Source: Macrolepiota albuminosa
Lineage: Eukaryota; Basidiomycota; Agaricomycetes; Agaricales; Agaricaceae
NCBI GenBank assembly: GCA_027475525.1
Contig: JAMWFC010000115.1
Span: forward strand, 868,001-932,000
DNA length: 64,000 bases
Direction of reading: 5' to 3'
This document shows positions 12,230-22,836 of this stretch, in pieces (position 1 is the first letter of the stretch; each line of letters starts with the position of its first letter). The position numbers were made by a program, and so were the translations under genes. The notes beneath the pieces are model-generated. The model was given only the letters and a program-made list of their open reading frames with translations, had not been told where the DNA came from and searched no databases.

Positions 12230-14923
12230 ATGTCGCTCTCATGGAGCCAGCGCAAAGCACGGTTGGCATCGCTTCTAAAGAGTGGTCAAGGAGACGAGGA
12301 TGCAGAAGGATTGGCTCTTGACCGTATTTTGCATGGTCAAAGCGTTATTGGAAAGACTGGTATGTTTGCTTTTGTTCTTGTCGTAGTATGCAGTTTGACG
12401 CATTGAAATAGCGAAGACGAACGAAATTGACGCGATTAGATTTAGTGATAAAGATTTAACGGTTGCAGGAGCACTTGAGTACGGCCAATTTGGGGTGGTG
12501 CGTCTCTCTTAACCCGCTTTGACAAATTGTGCTTCATCGCAAGTTTGTCAGATTTATGTCGTGACATGCAATCTCAATGGCCGTGTTTATGTGCGCAAAT
12601 CCATCGACAAGAAGTTTGTACTCAGAAACCGTGATGTGTGTTCATTTACTCTCGAGCATGAACGTCGCTGAGTTTTTGTACTAAACTGTATAGCAATGCT
12701 CACCTCAGTTCGAACGCGACATACTGCTTCAGGCGCACAAAACTGACTCCCAATGGGCTCCACGTCTTCTTTGTGCGTTTCAGACACAGACACATCTCAA
12801 TCTCGTCATGGATTATGCGGAAGGCGGCAATCTCTGGGATGTCCTTGAATCTAGTCCACTGGACGGCAAAGTCAAGGAATCAGATCTTATGTGGTGGGCT
12901 CCTCAGCTCGTCAGCGCGATCCACTGGTGTCATTCGCAGGGTTTCGTGCATCGGTATGCTTCCAAATTTGCCCTTGAGTAATTATTTAATTGACTCCTCC
13001 CTTGGTCTTCAGTGACATCAAGCCACACAACTTCGTCCTTACACCAGATGCTCATGTCCTCTTGATTGACTTTGGTTCAGCCGCACCTCTCCTACCTCCT
13101 GATTCTACCGGGGCCCAGAAAGTGCAAAAGCGGTATTGCTTTATTCCCTGTGGAACGTGCGACTACATTTCTCCAGAGATCCTTCAAGCTCACGAGGAAG
13201 CACTGGTCGCGCTCGAAATGGATGATGGTGACACGGCTCAACTTAGCGAGACCCAGGGGTATGGTCGTGAAACAGACTGGTGGAGTCTCGGTGCGATGTT
13301 ATACGAGATGGCATATGGAAACACACCATTTTTCGCCAAGGATATCAGACAGACTTATTTGAGGATCACGGACCATAAGGTTATACTCCTGCGCTATGTT
13401 TGTGTACATCTCTCAATGTGCTCTTAGAGATATCTCCGTTTCAGTAGTGATCATTCTATCTCTCCACAATTTCAAGATTTGCTCCGACAGTGAGAGGGTA
13501 ATATATATATTGTGTCTTTAACTCACTCTTTTTCTAGATTCATGACTAGTGCTGAATTTCGTCTGGGGCGACAGAATGTTCACGAGATAACCAATCACCC
13601 TGTCTTTCGTGGGATTGACTGGGCCAACTTACCGACTCGTAAGTTCAAGTTCTTATGAAGCCTCAATAATCATTGATGATGATGTTGCATGCAGAGAAAG
13701 CTCCTTCAGACCTTCATCTTCCACAATTCACATATACTGAACCAGCTAATCTCGCACCTTCCCCTGCTCCTGTTGGATATCAGGACGAGACGTATTCCCA
13801 AGGATTTGCATTTTCAGCACTGTTTCAATCCTCTGATGTATCGTCTTCGCCAGTACTATCTATCTTGCGTTCCAAATCTTCTCCTGACCCCCCTCGGCCT
13901 ATCGAAGAAGATGCCACGGCATCGTTTATCGGATTCAGCTGGGGACCTGCAACGGACGCATTCCCGGATCCGCCGAACAACGCAGATCTCGGGGAAGGAC
14001 ATACCCTCTCATACATAGATACACCACGAACCATGCGTATAGTTTCGACATATCTAACGCCGAACCCCGCGTATATCACCCCACGATTTTCGGCCCACGC
14101 CACCCCGCGGCCTAGTGCGCACGACAAATTCACGACGCCAGTCCGACAGAGTGGTTTGCCACCACCTGGAACGCTCTTGCGCACGGGAACGGTCCGCCGA
14201 ACGGGCGAACGCCGCAACGTCACGGAACGGGAGGCGATGAAACAGCTCGTTGATTGCATAGGCATGAGTGCGCGTAAGAAGGTACTCGAGAGCGGGCGTA
14301 AGCCTCGCCTACTCACGCGGTCGGGGAGTGCGACACAAAACGGAGCACCCATCCGCAAGGAGCTGCGGTTTACGACGGTTCCGCCCATTCCTGGCCCGAA
14401 TCTGGTTGATAACACCCCAGGGAGCGATACTGGAGGCAAGGTCGCCTCGTCGCTCCGTCCACGTATCGCTGTACCTCCGAAGCCTATCCTCGTGAACAAT
14501 CGCAACCAGCCAGCTGCGTGGTCAGGCTCAGAAGACACAGACTCTGAGGACCCACCGAGCCCGAGCCCGACGCCTCGTCCGGGCTCGGCAATGTCGATAT
14601 TGTCGAGACGGAGTGGGACGCCGTCTGTTAGTTCTGCCGGGATTGGGACGATGGGCACGATGTCGAGCACGAGCATGAGTACGTCGGGTGTTACGACGAG
14701 TACCAGTGTACGGTCGTTGAGTTTTAGTCGGTGTTTGGATCTGACTGAGTCGTTTCGGAGCCAACTCGTGGAGGAGAGGGTCGGGAAACGTGGGGATGGG
14801 GGGGAGAGTGGGTCGACGACTTCTAGGAGTTTTGACGAGATGGAGGGTAGGCTGGCTTCCATCATGCAAGTCATTCGTAAGGTCGAGGAGGGGCTGTCCA
14901 AGGTGACTACTATGATCGACTAA
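12230..14923 (+). CDS. AGC-family serine/threonine protein kinase
   Basis: Eight exons (12230-12359, 12412-12497, 12552-12635, 12694-12953, 13013-13379, 13428-13489, 13538-13638, 13695-14923) join to 772 residues. The kinase domain spans about residues 50-340: Gly loop GALEYGQFGV, catalytic Lys in VYVRKSI, HRDIKPHNF, DFGSAAPL and the Thr-loop GTCDYISPEIL. The sequence after the lobe (HPVFRGIDWANLP, then KAPSDLHLPQF) is the AGC-kinase tail. The closest overall pattern is the DMPK/ROCK-like group, but that placement is uncertain. About 400 residues of Ser/Pro/Arg-rich disordered sequence follow, ending in a short helix. The domain is complete and should be catalytically competent. It is transcribed away from the Rtf1 fragment. 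Confidence 0.85.
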
Positions 14924-15480
14924 TTGATTATTTCTTGAAATCTCAGAGTATGTACTAAATTTTGTCGTTTACTGTAGCAGTGCGGTCCTTGTTTATACGG
15001 GGAAGTAGGCTGACATGTACTAACCTTGTTTGTTTGTTTTTTCATCTCCATGTAATAATTACGCTGAAGGCCATCAATTGAAAATGTAAATACTACAGCA
15101 AGCAAAGGGCGTGAAGCGATGAATTGTTTGTTTAACCAACCGAATTAATCACCTAAGAGGACCTGTCCAACATTTCAAGGTACAAACTTCACTGTAACGG
15201 AACACTCCTGGACAGACAATATTTAATCTTTCGCGGGAAAGGAACCATGTGAAAGTGAAGATATTAGGAACCGGCTGCGGGTAAAAGACGAAAGCTTTCT
15301 GACGCCGGATAAACTCCCGTAATTTAGAGATTACAAAACATTGTGATTGATTTATCTTACTACCTTACTACACAATAAGACAGCAACCTCTTTGTGGAAC
15401 AAGATGTCAATTTAACAAGACGTGGATGATTATACAAGTATAATGCAACTTTAACAATAAGCAACTCTATATAACTCAGC
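14924..15480. other. Convergent intergenic region
   Basis: Gap between the 3' ends of the kinase (plus) and the coiled-coil gene (minus). It is AT-rich, with no gene or repeat recognised. Confidence 0.4.
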
Positions 15481-16014
15481 TCATTCCACAGTCTCTCGAG
15501 CTTCCTGCTGGATTCTACCCACAACCTCGGTCGTAAGTCTCGAAATGGATTCGACCATATCATACAACACGGGAACAAGGAACGGTTCCCTACACTCCGT
15601 TTGAAAATCCTTCAACGCATTCTCTGCTTCTATTCTCATCCTCGTTTCTGCTTGAAGTTGCAATTCGAGCGCTTGCAACTTCTCCCGCAGCGCTAGGGTC
15701 AAGGATATCAGTATTGTCAATAGTCGCACGGACAAGAAAAGAAACATACCACTCTCCTGCGGAGTCTCTCGCAGAGACACAGTATGCCCTAATGCATCAA
15801 GCTGTGAGAGGATAGAGGCCTCGTGTCCTAAATTTCCTGCTATCTGCCCTCGTACGAACTGCAGCTCGAATACGAGACTTTCAATTGAACTCGAACTGTC
15901 TCCGTTCGTGTTTGATAGATGACGATGACTTGGATCTGGAGGTGGACGACGCGGACGGAAGTCCAAAGGGGTGAAGCTGCGACTACGTTTTCGAGAGGTA
16001 GCGGGAGGACGCAT
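15481..16014 (-). CDS. Small coiled-coil protein, unrecognised
   Basis: Two exons (16014-15750 and 15692-15481) join to 158 residues. The N-terminus is basic and Pro/Ser-rich (RKRSRSFTPLDFRPRRPPP), which could be a nuclear signal. From about residue 45 to the end the sequence is helical with heptad-like Leu spacing (ALREKLQALELQLQAETRM, VEARETVE-type end). No enzyme motif or signal peptide is present. The intron is a clean GT-AG pair that restores the frame. No family was recognised; a scaffold or complex subunit is a guess from shape only. Confidence 0.6.
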   Translation of the reverse strand: MRPPATSRKRSRSFTPLDFRPRRPPPDPSHRHLSNTNGDSSSSIESLVFELQFVRGQIAGNLGHEASILSQLDALGHTVSLRETPQESGMFLFLSVRLLTILISLTLALREKLQALELQLQAETRMRIEAENALKDFQTECREPFLVPVLYDMVESISRLTTEVVGRIQQEARETVE

Positions 16015-16395
16015 AGTGTTGTTTGGTATCTGGTTTGAGGAACGGGCTGAGAAAGTGAGCCCTGGCGGTATCTGGATATATTCAACGGGTGACTGAGTGA
16101 GGGAGATGGGAAGAGTACTGACTGGGTCGGAGCTCTCGTTGTAGAGGGATGGAGACGGAATCTGTTGTGAGCATGTTTGAGAAAGAGGAAATGAATGATG
16201 TCATATGGCTTACAACTGGAGATTCGGGAAGAATTTTGATGGGGCGCTAAAATGAAATGAGGTCCAGAAAGAGAAGATTACTATCGCAGATAAATACCGT
16301 GAGTGTAGTTCTTTTTGATGACAACATCGGACAATCAAATTGTCTGTTTGCATATGGATTGGGCATATCCTTGAATTAAAATTAACATGAACATC

Positions 16396-17206
16396 CTACG
16401 AGTGTTCTGAAGACTTGGGACACACCGATATCGGAGGTGCTACCGGAGATGGTAATGGTATAGACGGCGCAACGAAGGATCTGTCCTGAGCTCGAGGGGA
16501 CTAATAAAAGAACAAAGAACATAGTCAAGTTAGGCGCCGAATAACAGCATGTGTCAAGAACTAACATCAGGAAGGGTTGGCTCGATTGGTTCGTTTTTGG
16601 GTACCTTGAGCGCTAAAGCCATGTTATCAAGCAACGACTGTGCTTCGGCCCGCGCCCCACCCCATGTGCGCCACGTTGAGTTTCGAGAGTCCAGCGACAC
16701 TCTGACATTTTTGTAAGATACAAGTCCATCAAGATGAGCGCCCACAGATGACGCATGACGTACGTGCCACCAGGACTTTCTCGTAGACTGAGTCGACATC
16801 TAGTCCTTTTTGTTAGGATGTAATTACTGTGACGGTCCTTTTTCATACATGGAAAGTTCCTTCAATAAACTTCGACGCGCTTCCTTGGTCTCCTGACCAT
16901 ATATCCGTGTCGACAGGTGCCTATGCAGAACCTAGATACCATATCAGTAGATTATTTTTTTTGTAGATTTCGATAAATTCGGCTACGCACACTTTGAGCA
17001 GGAACGTCTGGCCACATGAATGAACATTCTCCCCTTCCGTCTGGCAAAGACCTGATTAACGTCTTTTCTGTCTTGGGATGCGGGAGTTTTAAAGCCATTA
17101 GGTCCTCCCTCAGAATGTCCATGGCTTTTCGGCTGCCTTCGTAGAAGTCTCGAGCTTTTGTCCCATAGTATCGAACATTCACGACGAGATCCAGATATTC
17201 AGACAT
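16396..17206 (-). CDS. Unrecognised conserved-looking protein
   Basis: Minus-strand exons can be joined in frame: from ATG at 17206 (MSEYLDLVVNVRYYGTKARD) through FMWPDV, then LHRHLSTRIYGQETKEARRS, then KSWWHVRHASSVGAHLDG through AEAQSLLDNMALALKVP, and a Pro-rich end SPRAQDRSFVAPSIPLPSP stopping at 16396. The protein is about 225 residues. One donor (after FMWPD) is GTTCCT, which is unusual, and the third exon start was chosen for frame, so internal boundaries are tentative. No membrane segment, signal peptide or known motif is seen. It lies 245 bp downstream of profilin on the same strand. Confidence 0.5.
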
Positions 17207-17450
17207 TGCAATATGTCAGACACTTGAAGACACGGTTTCTCCAGTCGCCGAAGTGAACGTGATTCTCACGTGATTGTCGTCATAGTCAGTCTTGTGAGTA
17301 GATTCAGACAAAAGGATAGAAAATACAAGGAAACACATATATCGATAGCATTGAAGTTCGCAATGAATCAAGCAGAGTTTATAGTTTACATAGAGCACTG
17401 AACACTCAAGCTGTTAATAGTTGGTAGCGTCCCTATAGATCACTGAACAC

Positions 17451-17990
17451 CTAATAACCGACACTAATGAGATAGTCGGCCAATTTCTCAACGACGGGGG
17501 TCGTTTCGGCGGCTTGCAGGGGTTGGTCGTATTCAGCAACGAGTATCGCCTGAGTGGTTTTTACGACCACGATACCATCGGCCTAGTGAGGAAGATCCGT
17601 AAACATATCGCAAGCGTGTGATCATTCGCAAACAAACCTGCTTCTTCCCATAAAGACTACGATCGTTAGTCTGGACTATAAAGAATTTCTGCCCACGTAG
17701 ACGCAGTCCGTTGGCTAGCGCGCTGTTTGGCGATTTCACGGCATTAATCAAAGCGGTCTCATCATCTGGACTCAACTACATCCCAGTGTCCCTATGTTAG
17801 TGAAACATAGATGATATATGTACACATACTGTGTATCCACTGGATGAAGCCCAGACTCCGCGTTGGAGGCCTATAATCGCGGCTCTTGTAACCTTACCAG
17901 ATCTAATGAGTTGATCATCGACGTAGCCTGGCAGACGTTCAATCTCTTTCAAGACTAGAAGAGTCAGAAAAGCTGACCTTGCCAGGACAT
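17451..17990 (-). CDS. PFY1: Profilin
   Basis: Four exons (17990-17978, 17927-17830, 17775-17638, 17582-17451) join to exactly 126 residues, the normal fungal profilin length. The N-terminus MSWQGYVDDQL carries the Trp/Tyr that bind poly-proline; GVWASSSGY, ALANGLRLRGQKFF, the basic SLYGKK loop and the C-terminal VEKLADYLISVGY are all typical. Profilin binds actin monomers and formin/VASP proline tracts and so feeds actin-filament growth at the cortex. The first exon codes for only four residues plus one base, a small 5' exon that is easily missed. Nothing suggests loss of function. Confidence 0.95.
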
Positions 17991-18446
17991 TCTGTAATTT
18001 CGAACTTAATGAGACGATGGCGCGTTAAAACAAGGGAATAGGAGGACAGGTGAGAGTCAAGCAAGTCCAAGTCTTTCGGAAGCGGAATCGGAGATATCCT
18101 AGATAACTTGATCGGCGATGATATAAGGCTCGGCTTCTGCCGATAACAAATTCAGGTGAAGGGTAACAGTTGTCTTTGTTCTCAGCCAATACCCAATAAA
18201 GCTTTCAGTACTCTGTCTCATACATGAGAGACCATTATGGACATACACTTCTAGATGTACACTATCACTCGTACTTGCACCCATACGTACTACATAGATA
18301 TTTGATTTGAGCTACCATTCACTTCATATCAGAGTCGCCCTCCCACTCCCGTCCTGCAATTTACTCGAGTCGATTTATACAACATCGGACGTAAGAGCAA
18401 AAACATCCGTTCCCTCCTATGCCGCACTTGTCGCAGAGTCTGATCA
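17991..18446. other. Intergenic region
   Basis: Spacer of 456 bp between the TFIIIC gene (3' end) and profilin (5' end), both minus strand. It holds the probable profilin promoter; no motif was recognised. Confidence 0.4.
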
Positions 18447-21400
18447 TCAAAGGACAGCGACGAAACTGTTGTTGCAGAACAGACAACGATGAACCGCTTC
18501 TAGTAGCTCTTCGACAATCCAGCTACGGGCTGCCTCTGGGAGCCAATTATGGCTGGGTGAATTAGGCGTTGAGAGCGGGAGGAAGGCTTTGCGACTACAT
18601 CCGACGCATGTTCGAACAAGGGTCGTCGAAAGTATGAAAGTAGTGATCGAACAGCGAGCTACAAGAGTAGATGAGTGACCCACGAAACATATTAAAGGAG
18701 TTGAATGTACCCCATCTGTGGCCGTTATCACAGACAGCAGTGGTGATATCCCGGAGAGGAACTTCGACTTTACATGCAGGGCAGAGCTCGTTGAAGGTAT
18801 TGGTGACTGGCGTGTGCTCTGGATTTGGATATACCGCAGCCTGCGAGATATTTTGAAGTCTGTTTCCCTCAGCAGAAAGATCTTCTGGTGAGCCGGGAAG
18901 AAGTGACTGCACTACCATGCGGAGCACAAATGGTATGTCGTTGGCTACAAAACAACATAGGGAAAATTAGCAATGGATAGCAGGAGCGAGAAGCCCACAC
19001 GAACGAGTGAGGAGGGTGACTACCGCTGTCAGATGACGAATGATAGTTCGGAGAACACGATGTGATATCTTATTCAGAAGGTCTTGTGCCACATGTCCAC
19101 ACTCAGCTTGCTTTTGCGCGTCTCCAATATATTTCTACGAAGAAAGACGATTTTCAGATCTGATGATGTGGAAAAGTGGAGAGTAACATATACACACCCA
19201 CACGAAGTCTGCTACCGACAAACGCATACGCAACGAGAAGAGAACATCCCAGCCGAAGAGGTGTTGCACCAAACTGGTCCTAAAAATCTGCCGCAACCCA
19301 GGCGTCATACTCGTCCACGTAGGAACATTCACAAAGAGAGAATGATCATCGTTTCGTGGCTTCAGGATCTCCAATATCCGAGGATAGTGCTTGACAAGTC
19401 GTGTTCTGTCTTGAAGATGGAAAAAGAAGGGGCGGAGGAGATACAGGGGTGCCAGTCCTGCTGCTGTTGCAACATGATTTCAAAAAAGTAGAGGAGTTGG
19501 GGATGGACATACAGATCCTTGCTTCATCGAGCTTTTCTTGAAGCTCGTTCAGAAGGGTGTCGTCATCATTATCATCCCACAAACCGGCTACCAATAGGGT
19601 ACTACTGTGTTTGGCATCATGTTTGTAGCTGAAATCTGAAGGACGAGAAGCCCTGCAGGGCGAGGCGAGAGTCTGATATTGTGGCTAATTAAACGAGAAA
19701 AAGACGTACTCTTGTATCCATATGAACGTAGAAGAGCCATCATAGGACGTTAACCCAGTGATGCGATTCATGTCACCAGAATCAACATCATCCTCGGTCT
19801 GTACGAAGACGGATCGTACAGCCTGCGACAGCTTTTCTGAGGTCACAACAATGTCGCCTGCTTGTGGAGTCATTGTTGGTTCACCCGAAAGGTTGTATAT
19901 TACATGGAAGGACCCGTCGAATAAAGTCAAAACCAAGATATCTCGCCTAGAGATATACTGGATCCCTGATGGGGGATGTAGAGCGGAGGAACCTACTGAA
20001 AGCTTCTGGGTCTTCAGCCGGTACGAACGAGAACCCGACCAGCCTAGGGATGATGATGAATGACACCACAAATAAACCCTTCCAGGTTTGCAGCAGACGA
20101 GAATGCGCTTTGAGATAGTTGGACACTAATCTTCAGCAAAATTATCAGTTACGCACTCTTTTACGTGGGACTTCCACCCAGGACAGAGCCGTAATACTTG
20201 TTTTGTCTGGATGGAAGATATTTGCGCCGACCTCAAATGTTAAAAGTAACTCTGGAGGGCCTAGATGTGTTTCGCTGTTATATGATTGGGTTAACTTTGC
20301 TATCTGCACGCCTCCATCAGCAGCTGCAGAGGCCACAAAAGCCTCGCCTATCATTGAGGTATCAATAAGACCCCAGAAATGATTTTGGAAATGTACTTAC
20401 AAGTTCCTGGTTCAACTGCAGTCCAAGATGAACACGAGACATGTGTGAGCCACGCTTCCGTGACAGGGACAGTCAGGACAAGTTGGACGTTTTCATTTGG
20501 ACGGTATCTACTCATCATTAACAGAGTAGAGCGAAAGTAATGTTGCGTTCTCACCTTAAAAACGCGAGAGAACCCGCTCTATTTCCGACAATGAGAAGGG
20601 ATCCGTCAACAGGTGGAGTTGGAATCAATCCAAAGTCAGCTTGCGGCGACCAGGTCATGCCTAAGACGAACATTTAATAGCGTATTGAACATAGTTTTGT
20701 TGGTATTACTTGTGATTTGGGAATTGAGGGCTTGAACAGTCTGTCCTGCCGAGGTAGTATCTCCTGCAAACGTTTCAAGGAGGAAGGGAGTGACATCGCA
20801 AGCCTCACAAATCAAATGAGAACCTTGATCAAAGTGAAAACGTTCGATCGACCTACCTTGATCCATTCTCCTTTAAGACTGTTTTTGGATGCCGTCCAAA
20901 GACTTAGGTGCATGTTAGAGGTAAGACCTGCAAGAACACATCTGACACATGAAGTCAGAGAGGAACATTAGTCATCTAAAATGGTATAGATTGGTGCTCA
21001 CCCAGAATCCGGAGACAGACCACTCGGAGAAAACGTAATATCCCACAAGGCGACATCAATTGAACCCAATGATGTAGCACCCCAGGCTAGTGAAATGAGC
21101 ACCAGTCCTTCGGTAGTCTGGCGTATAGTCTACCTTGAGAATATTCTGGCCATCTTGGTAGGTCCGACTTCTCGAAAGGGATTATGGTGCTGAACCAACC
21201 GATCGAGGGTCTACCTTCACGATCTTCCTTCTCATTGACCGATTTGATGGCTGACGACGCGTCAAAGTGCACACCGTGATCTGGAGTCTATTCGAGAGTG
21301 AGTCCATAGCCATATGACGCGCTTTTAAGTGCTTACCATGAGATAGGCGGCGGTTTTCGTCACAAAGCATGCTTGGCCATCGCCAGACCATTGCAAACAT

Positions 21401-21465
21401 TTCGCCGAGGGGTAAGATGCGACGGTAGAAATATTAAGAGTCGTATACACCGGATAAGAGGCCAT
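18447..21465 (-). CDS. TFIIIC90-like subunit (delta domain plus zf-TFIIIC)
   Basis: A many-exon minus-strand gene starting MASYPVYTTLNISTVASYPS at 21465. The N-terminal part shows beta-propeller-like strands (CLQWSGDGQACFVTKTAAYL, ALWDITFSPSGLSPDSG) as in the TFIIIC delta-subunit N-terminal domain. The C-terminal part carries the zinc-finger domain of TFIIIC: CPACKVEVPLRDITTAVCDN followed by GHRW, then after an intron ARCSITTFIL, CVGC, and a final CLFCNN near the stop at 18447. In the family this subunit helps TFIIIC recruit TFIIIB and RNA polymerase III to tRNA and 5S genes. At least ten introns are needed; internal exon limits were not all fixed. A degraded partial copy lies at about 30575-30845, beyond the KDZ element. 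Confidence 0.8.
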
Positions 21466-21565
21466 TGAGTTCTTATACGTTCAATAAATGGCTAGCGTTG
21501 AATAACCAGACTTCAAGTAACGTTAGCCAGGCATAGGATGCGTCTATAGACGCGTCTCGCAATCT

Positions 21566-21789
21566 ATGGAACATCAGACTGATAGAAATTCAGAGCTCGG
21601 AGGTCATGCTAACGGAGTATTTGTAGATGAGCTGTCGACGATAAAGACTCTCGAGGAGCCAGGACACTTTGCTATTTACTGTTTCTGATGACTAATCGAT
21701 CAATAAATTTGAATCTTTGAACTCGTACAGGAACTGAAGTATCAGGCACAATGCGGCAATTCTCTGACAGAAGCTTTTATTCAATGTGA
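21566..21789 (+). CDS. Possible 5' exons of a gene cut off by transposons
   Basis: A plus-strand ATG at 21566, 101 bp from the divergent TFIIIC start, opens a clean coding-like frame (MEHQTDRNSELGGHANGVFV). A GT-AG-like gap follows (about 21683-21732), then another open block (LKYQAQCGNSLTEAFIQ) ending at a GTGAG donor near 21786. The two blocks are not cleanly in phase. The next sequence is the MITE (from 21817) and then the KDZ transposon, and no downstream exons were found. It may be a gene whose 3' part is separated by 8.6 kb of insertions or already lost. Confidence 0.3.
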
Positions 21790-21816
21790 GTATCATCTAT
21801 TATTGCATAAATCGAC

Positions 21817-22241
21817 TAGGGCTCGGTGAATAATTCCCTGAGAGATAGTTACACCTGTAACTAAATGTAACTATCTCTCTAGCCTTCAAGACCATTATTC
21901 ACACGAGTTAATAACATTAGTCACCTTTTTGTTAATAACATGTAAGAAATGAGTTATTTACAGATGTGAATAATGTTTTCCGTGTAAATAATGTAAAGAA
22001 TTGCCTAGGGCACCGTTAGAAGTCCCGTACATCTACAACATCGTCCTTTGACACTTGAGCCTTCTCCTTGGCCTAAGGAGAGTTTGCCTTGTTTGTCAAT
22101 GGCTTCTCGAAGATCATATTGATACAAGCATCCATCTCAAAGGCTATGTGTTGCACCTCCACATTCAAATGCTTTTTAACATGTTATTAACACTGTATAT
22201 ATACACGTGTAAATAAAGGACCACTTATTCACCGAGCCCTA
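21817..22241. mobile_element. Non-autonomous MITE, 8-bp target duplication
   Basis: A 425-bp element with perfect 17-bp terminal inverted repeats (tagggctcggtgaataa) and the 8-bp direct repeat aaatcgac on both sides (21809-21816 and 22242-22249). There is no coding capacity. An internal hairpin (arms agagatagttac and its complement) lies near 21842-21883. The 8-bp duplication fits the hAT or KDZ superfamilies; the TAGGG-type end favours hAT, but this is not certain. Its ends do not match the adjacent KDZ element's, so a different transposase moved it. Confidence 0.85.
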
Positions 22242-22260
22242 AAATCGACGTCTTTTCTGT

Positions 22261-22836
22261 CACCTGTAGTTCCCACGCAACCCCTCATATTAGAGGTGGA
22301 AATAAATACTAGATCCACGTCTAATATGAGGGGTTTTCCTTAGTACTACGCATCCACCAATAAATGTCTTTTATTTCATGAAACATAATTTTTCTGCGCT
22401 CCAGCCTCCGGGTATTCTGACCGACGCTGCCGGACGTGCCAAGGCATCACGTGCTGCTGTCAGCGTTGCCATCAACAGCTGTCGGGATGATCGCTTGATC
22501 ATTGACGTCGGTACCTCCGCTCATCATTCCCTCCGACTTCCCGCCCCTCCCACCATTGTTGATGACAGTGAGCTCGAAACAAACAAAAATATACATAAAA
22601 ACCTCGGAAAAATCGGAAATAAGTCCTCTCGGCAACTCGGCTATCTTTGATCTATGCCGGGCTGTCTCACGCGGTTGCATCCTCCCATCAACGTGTCTCG
22701 GCAATGCGTCTTCATCATTGACGACATCAATCACCACTTCGTCGTCATCGTCACCGACAGTGAGCTCGTATACCTCAAAATTAGACTCAAATTTTGAAAT
22801 ATTTGTATTCATACGATACTGAATAACACTCATTGC
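22261..22836. repeat. KDZ left terminal inverted repeat
   Basis: The 576-bp left arm matches 29868-30443 in reverse complement with only a few differences noticed. Its outer 85 bp contain their own hairpin: cccctcatattaga and its complement flank a short AT-rich loop. An open frame (MSVIQYR start, GDDDDEVV motif) runs through each arm, but it is probably not a gene because it merely copies the repeat. Confidence 0.9.

Noticed and set aside
13825..14901. 358-codon minus-strand open frame in the kinase tail
   Set aside because: It is the antisense shadow of the Ser/Pro-rich plus-strand exon; the plus frame continues an AGC-kinase tail and is clearly the real one.
22378..22833. Open frames in both KDZ arms (MSVIQYR... 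and MKHNFSALQ...)
   Set aside because: They are present only because the inverted repeats are duplicated; no domain, splice structure or start context supports a gene. They are noted as part of the arms instead.
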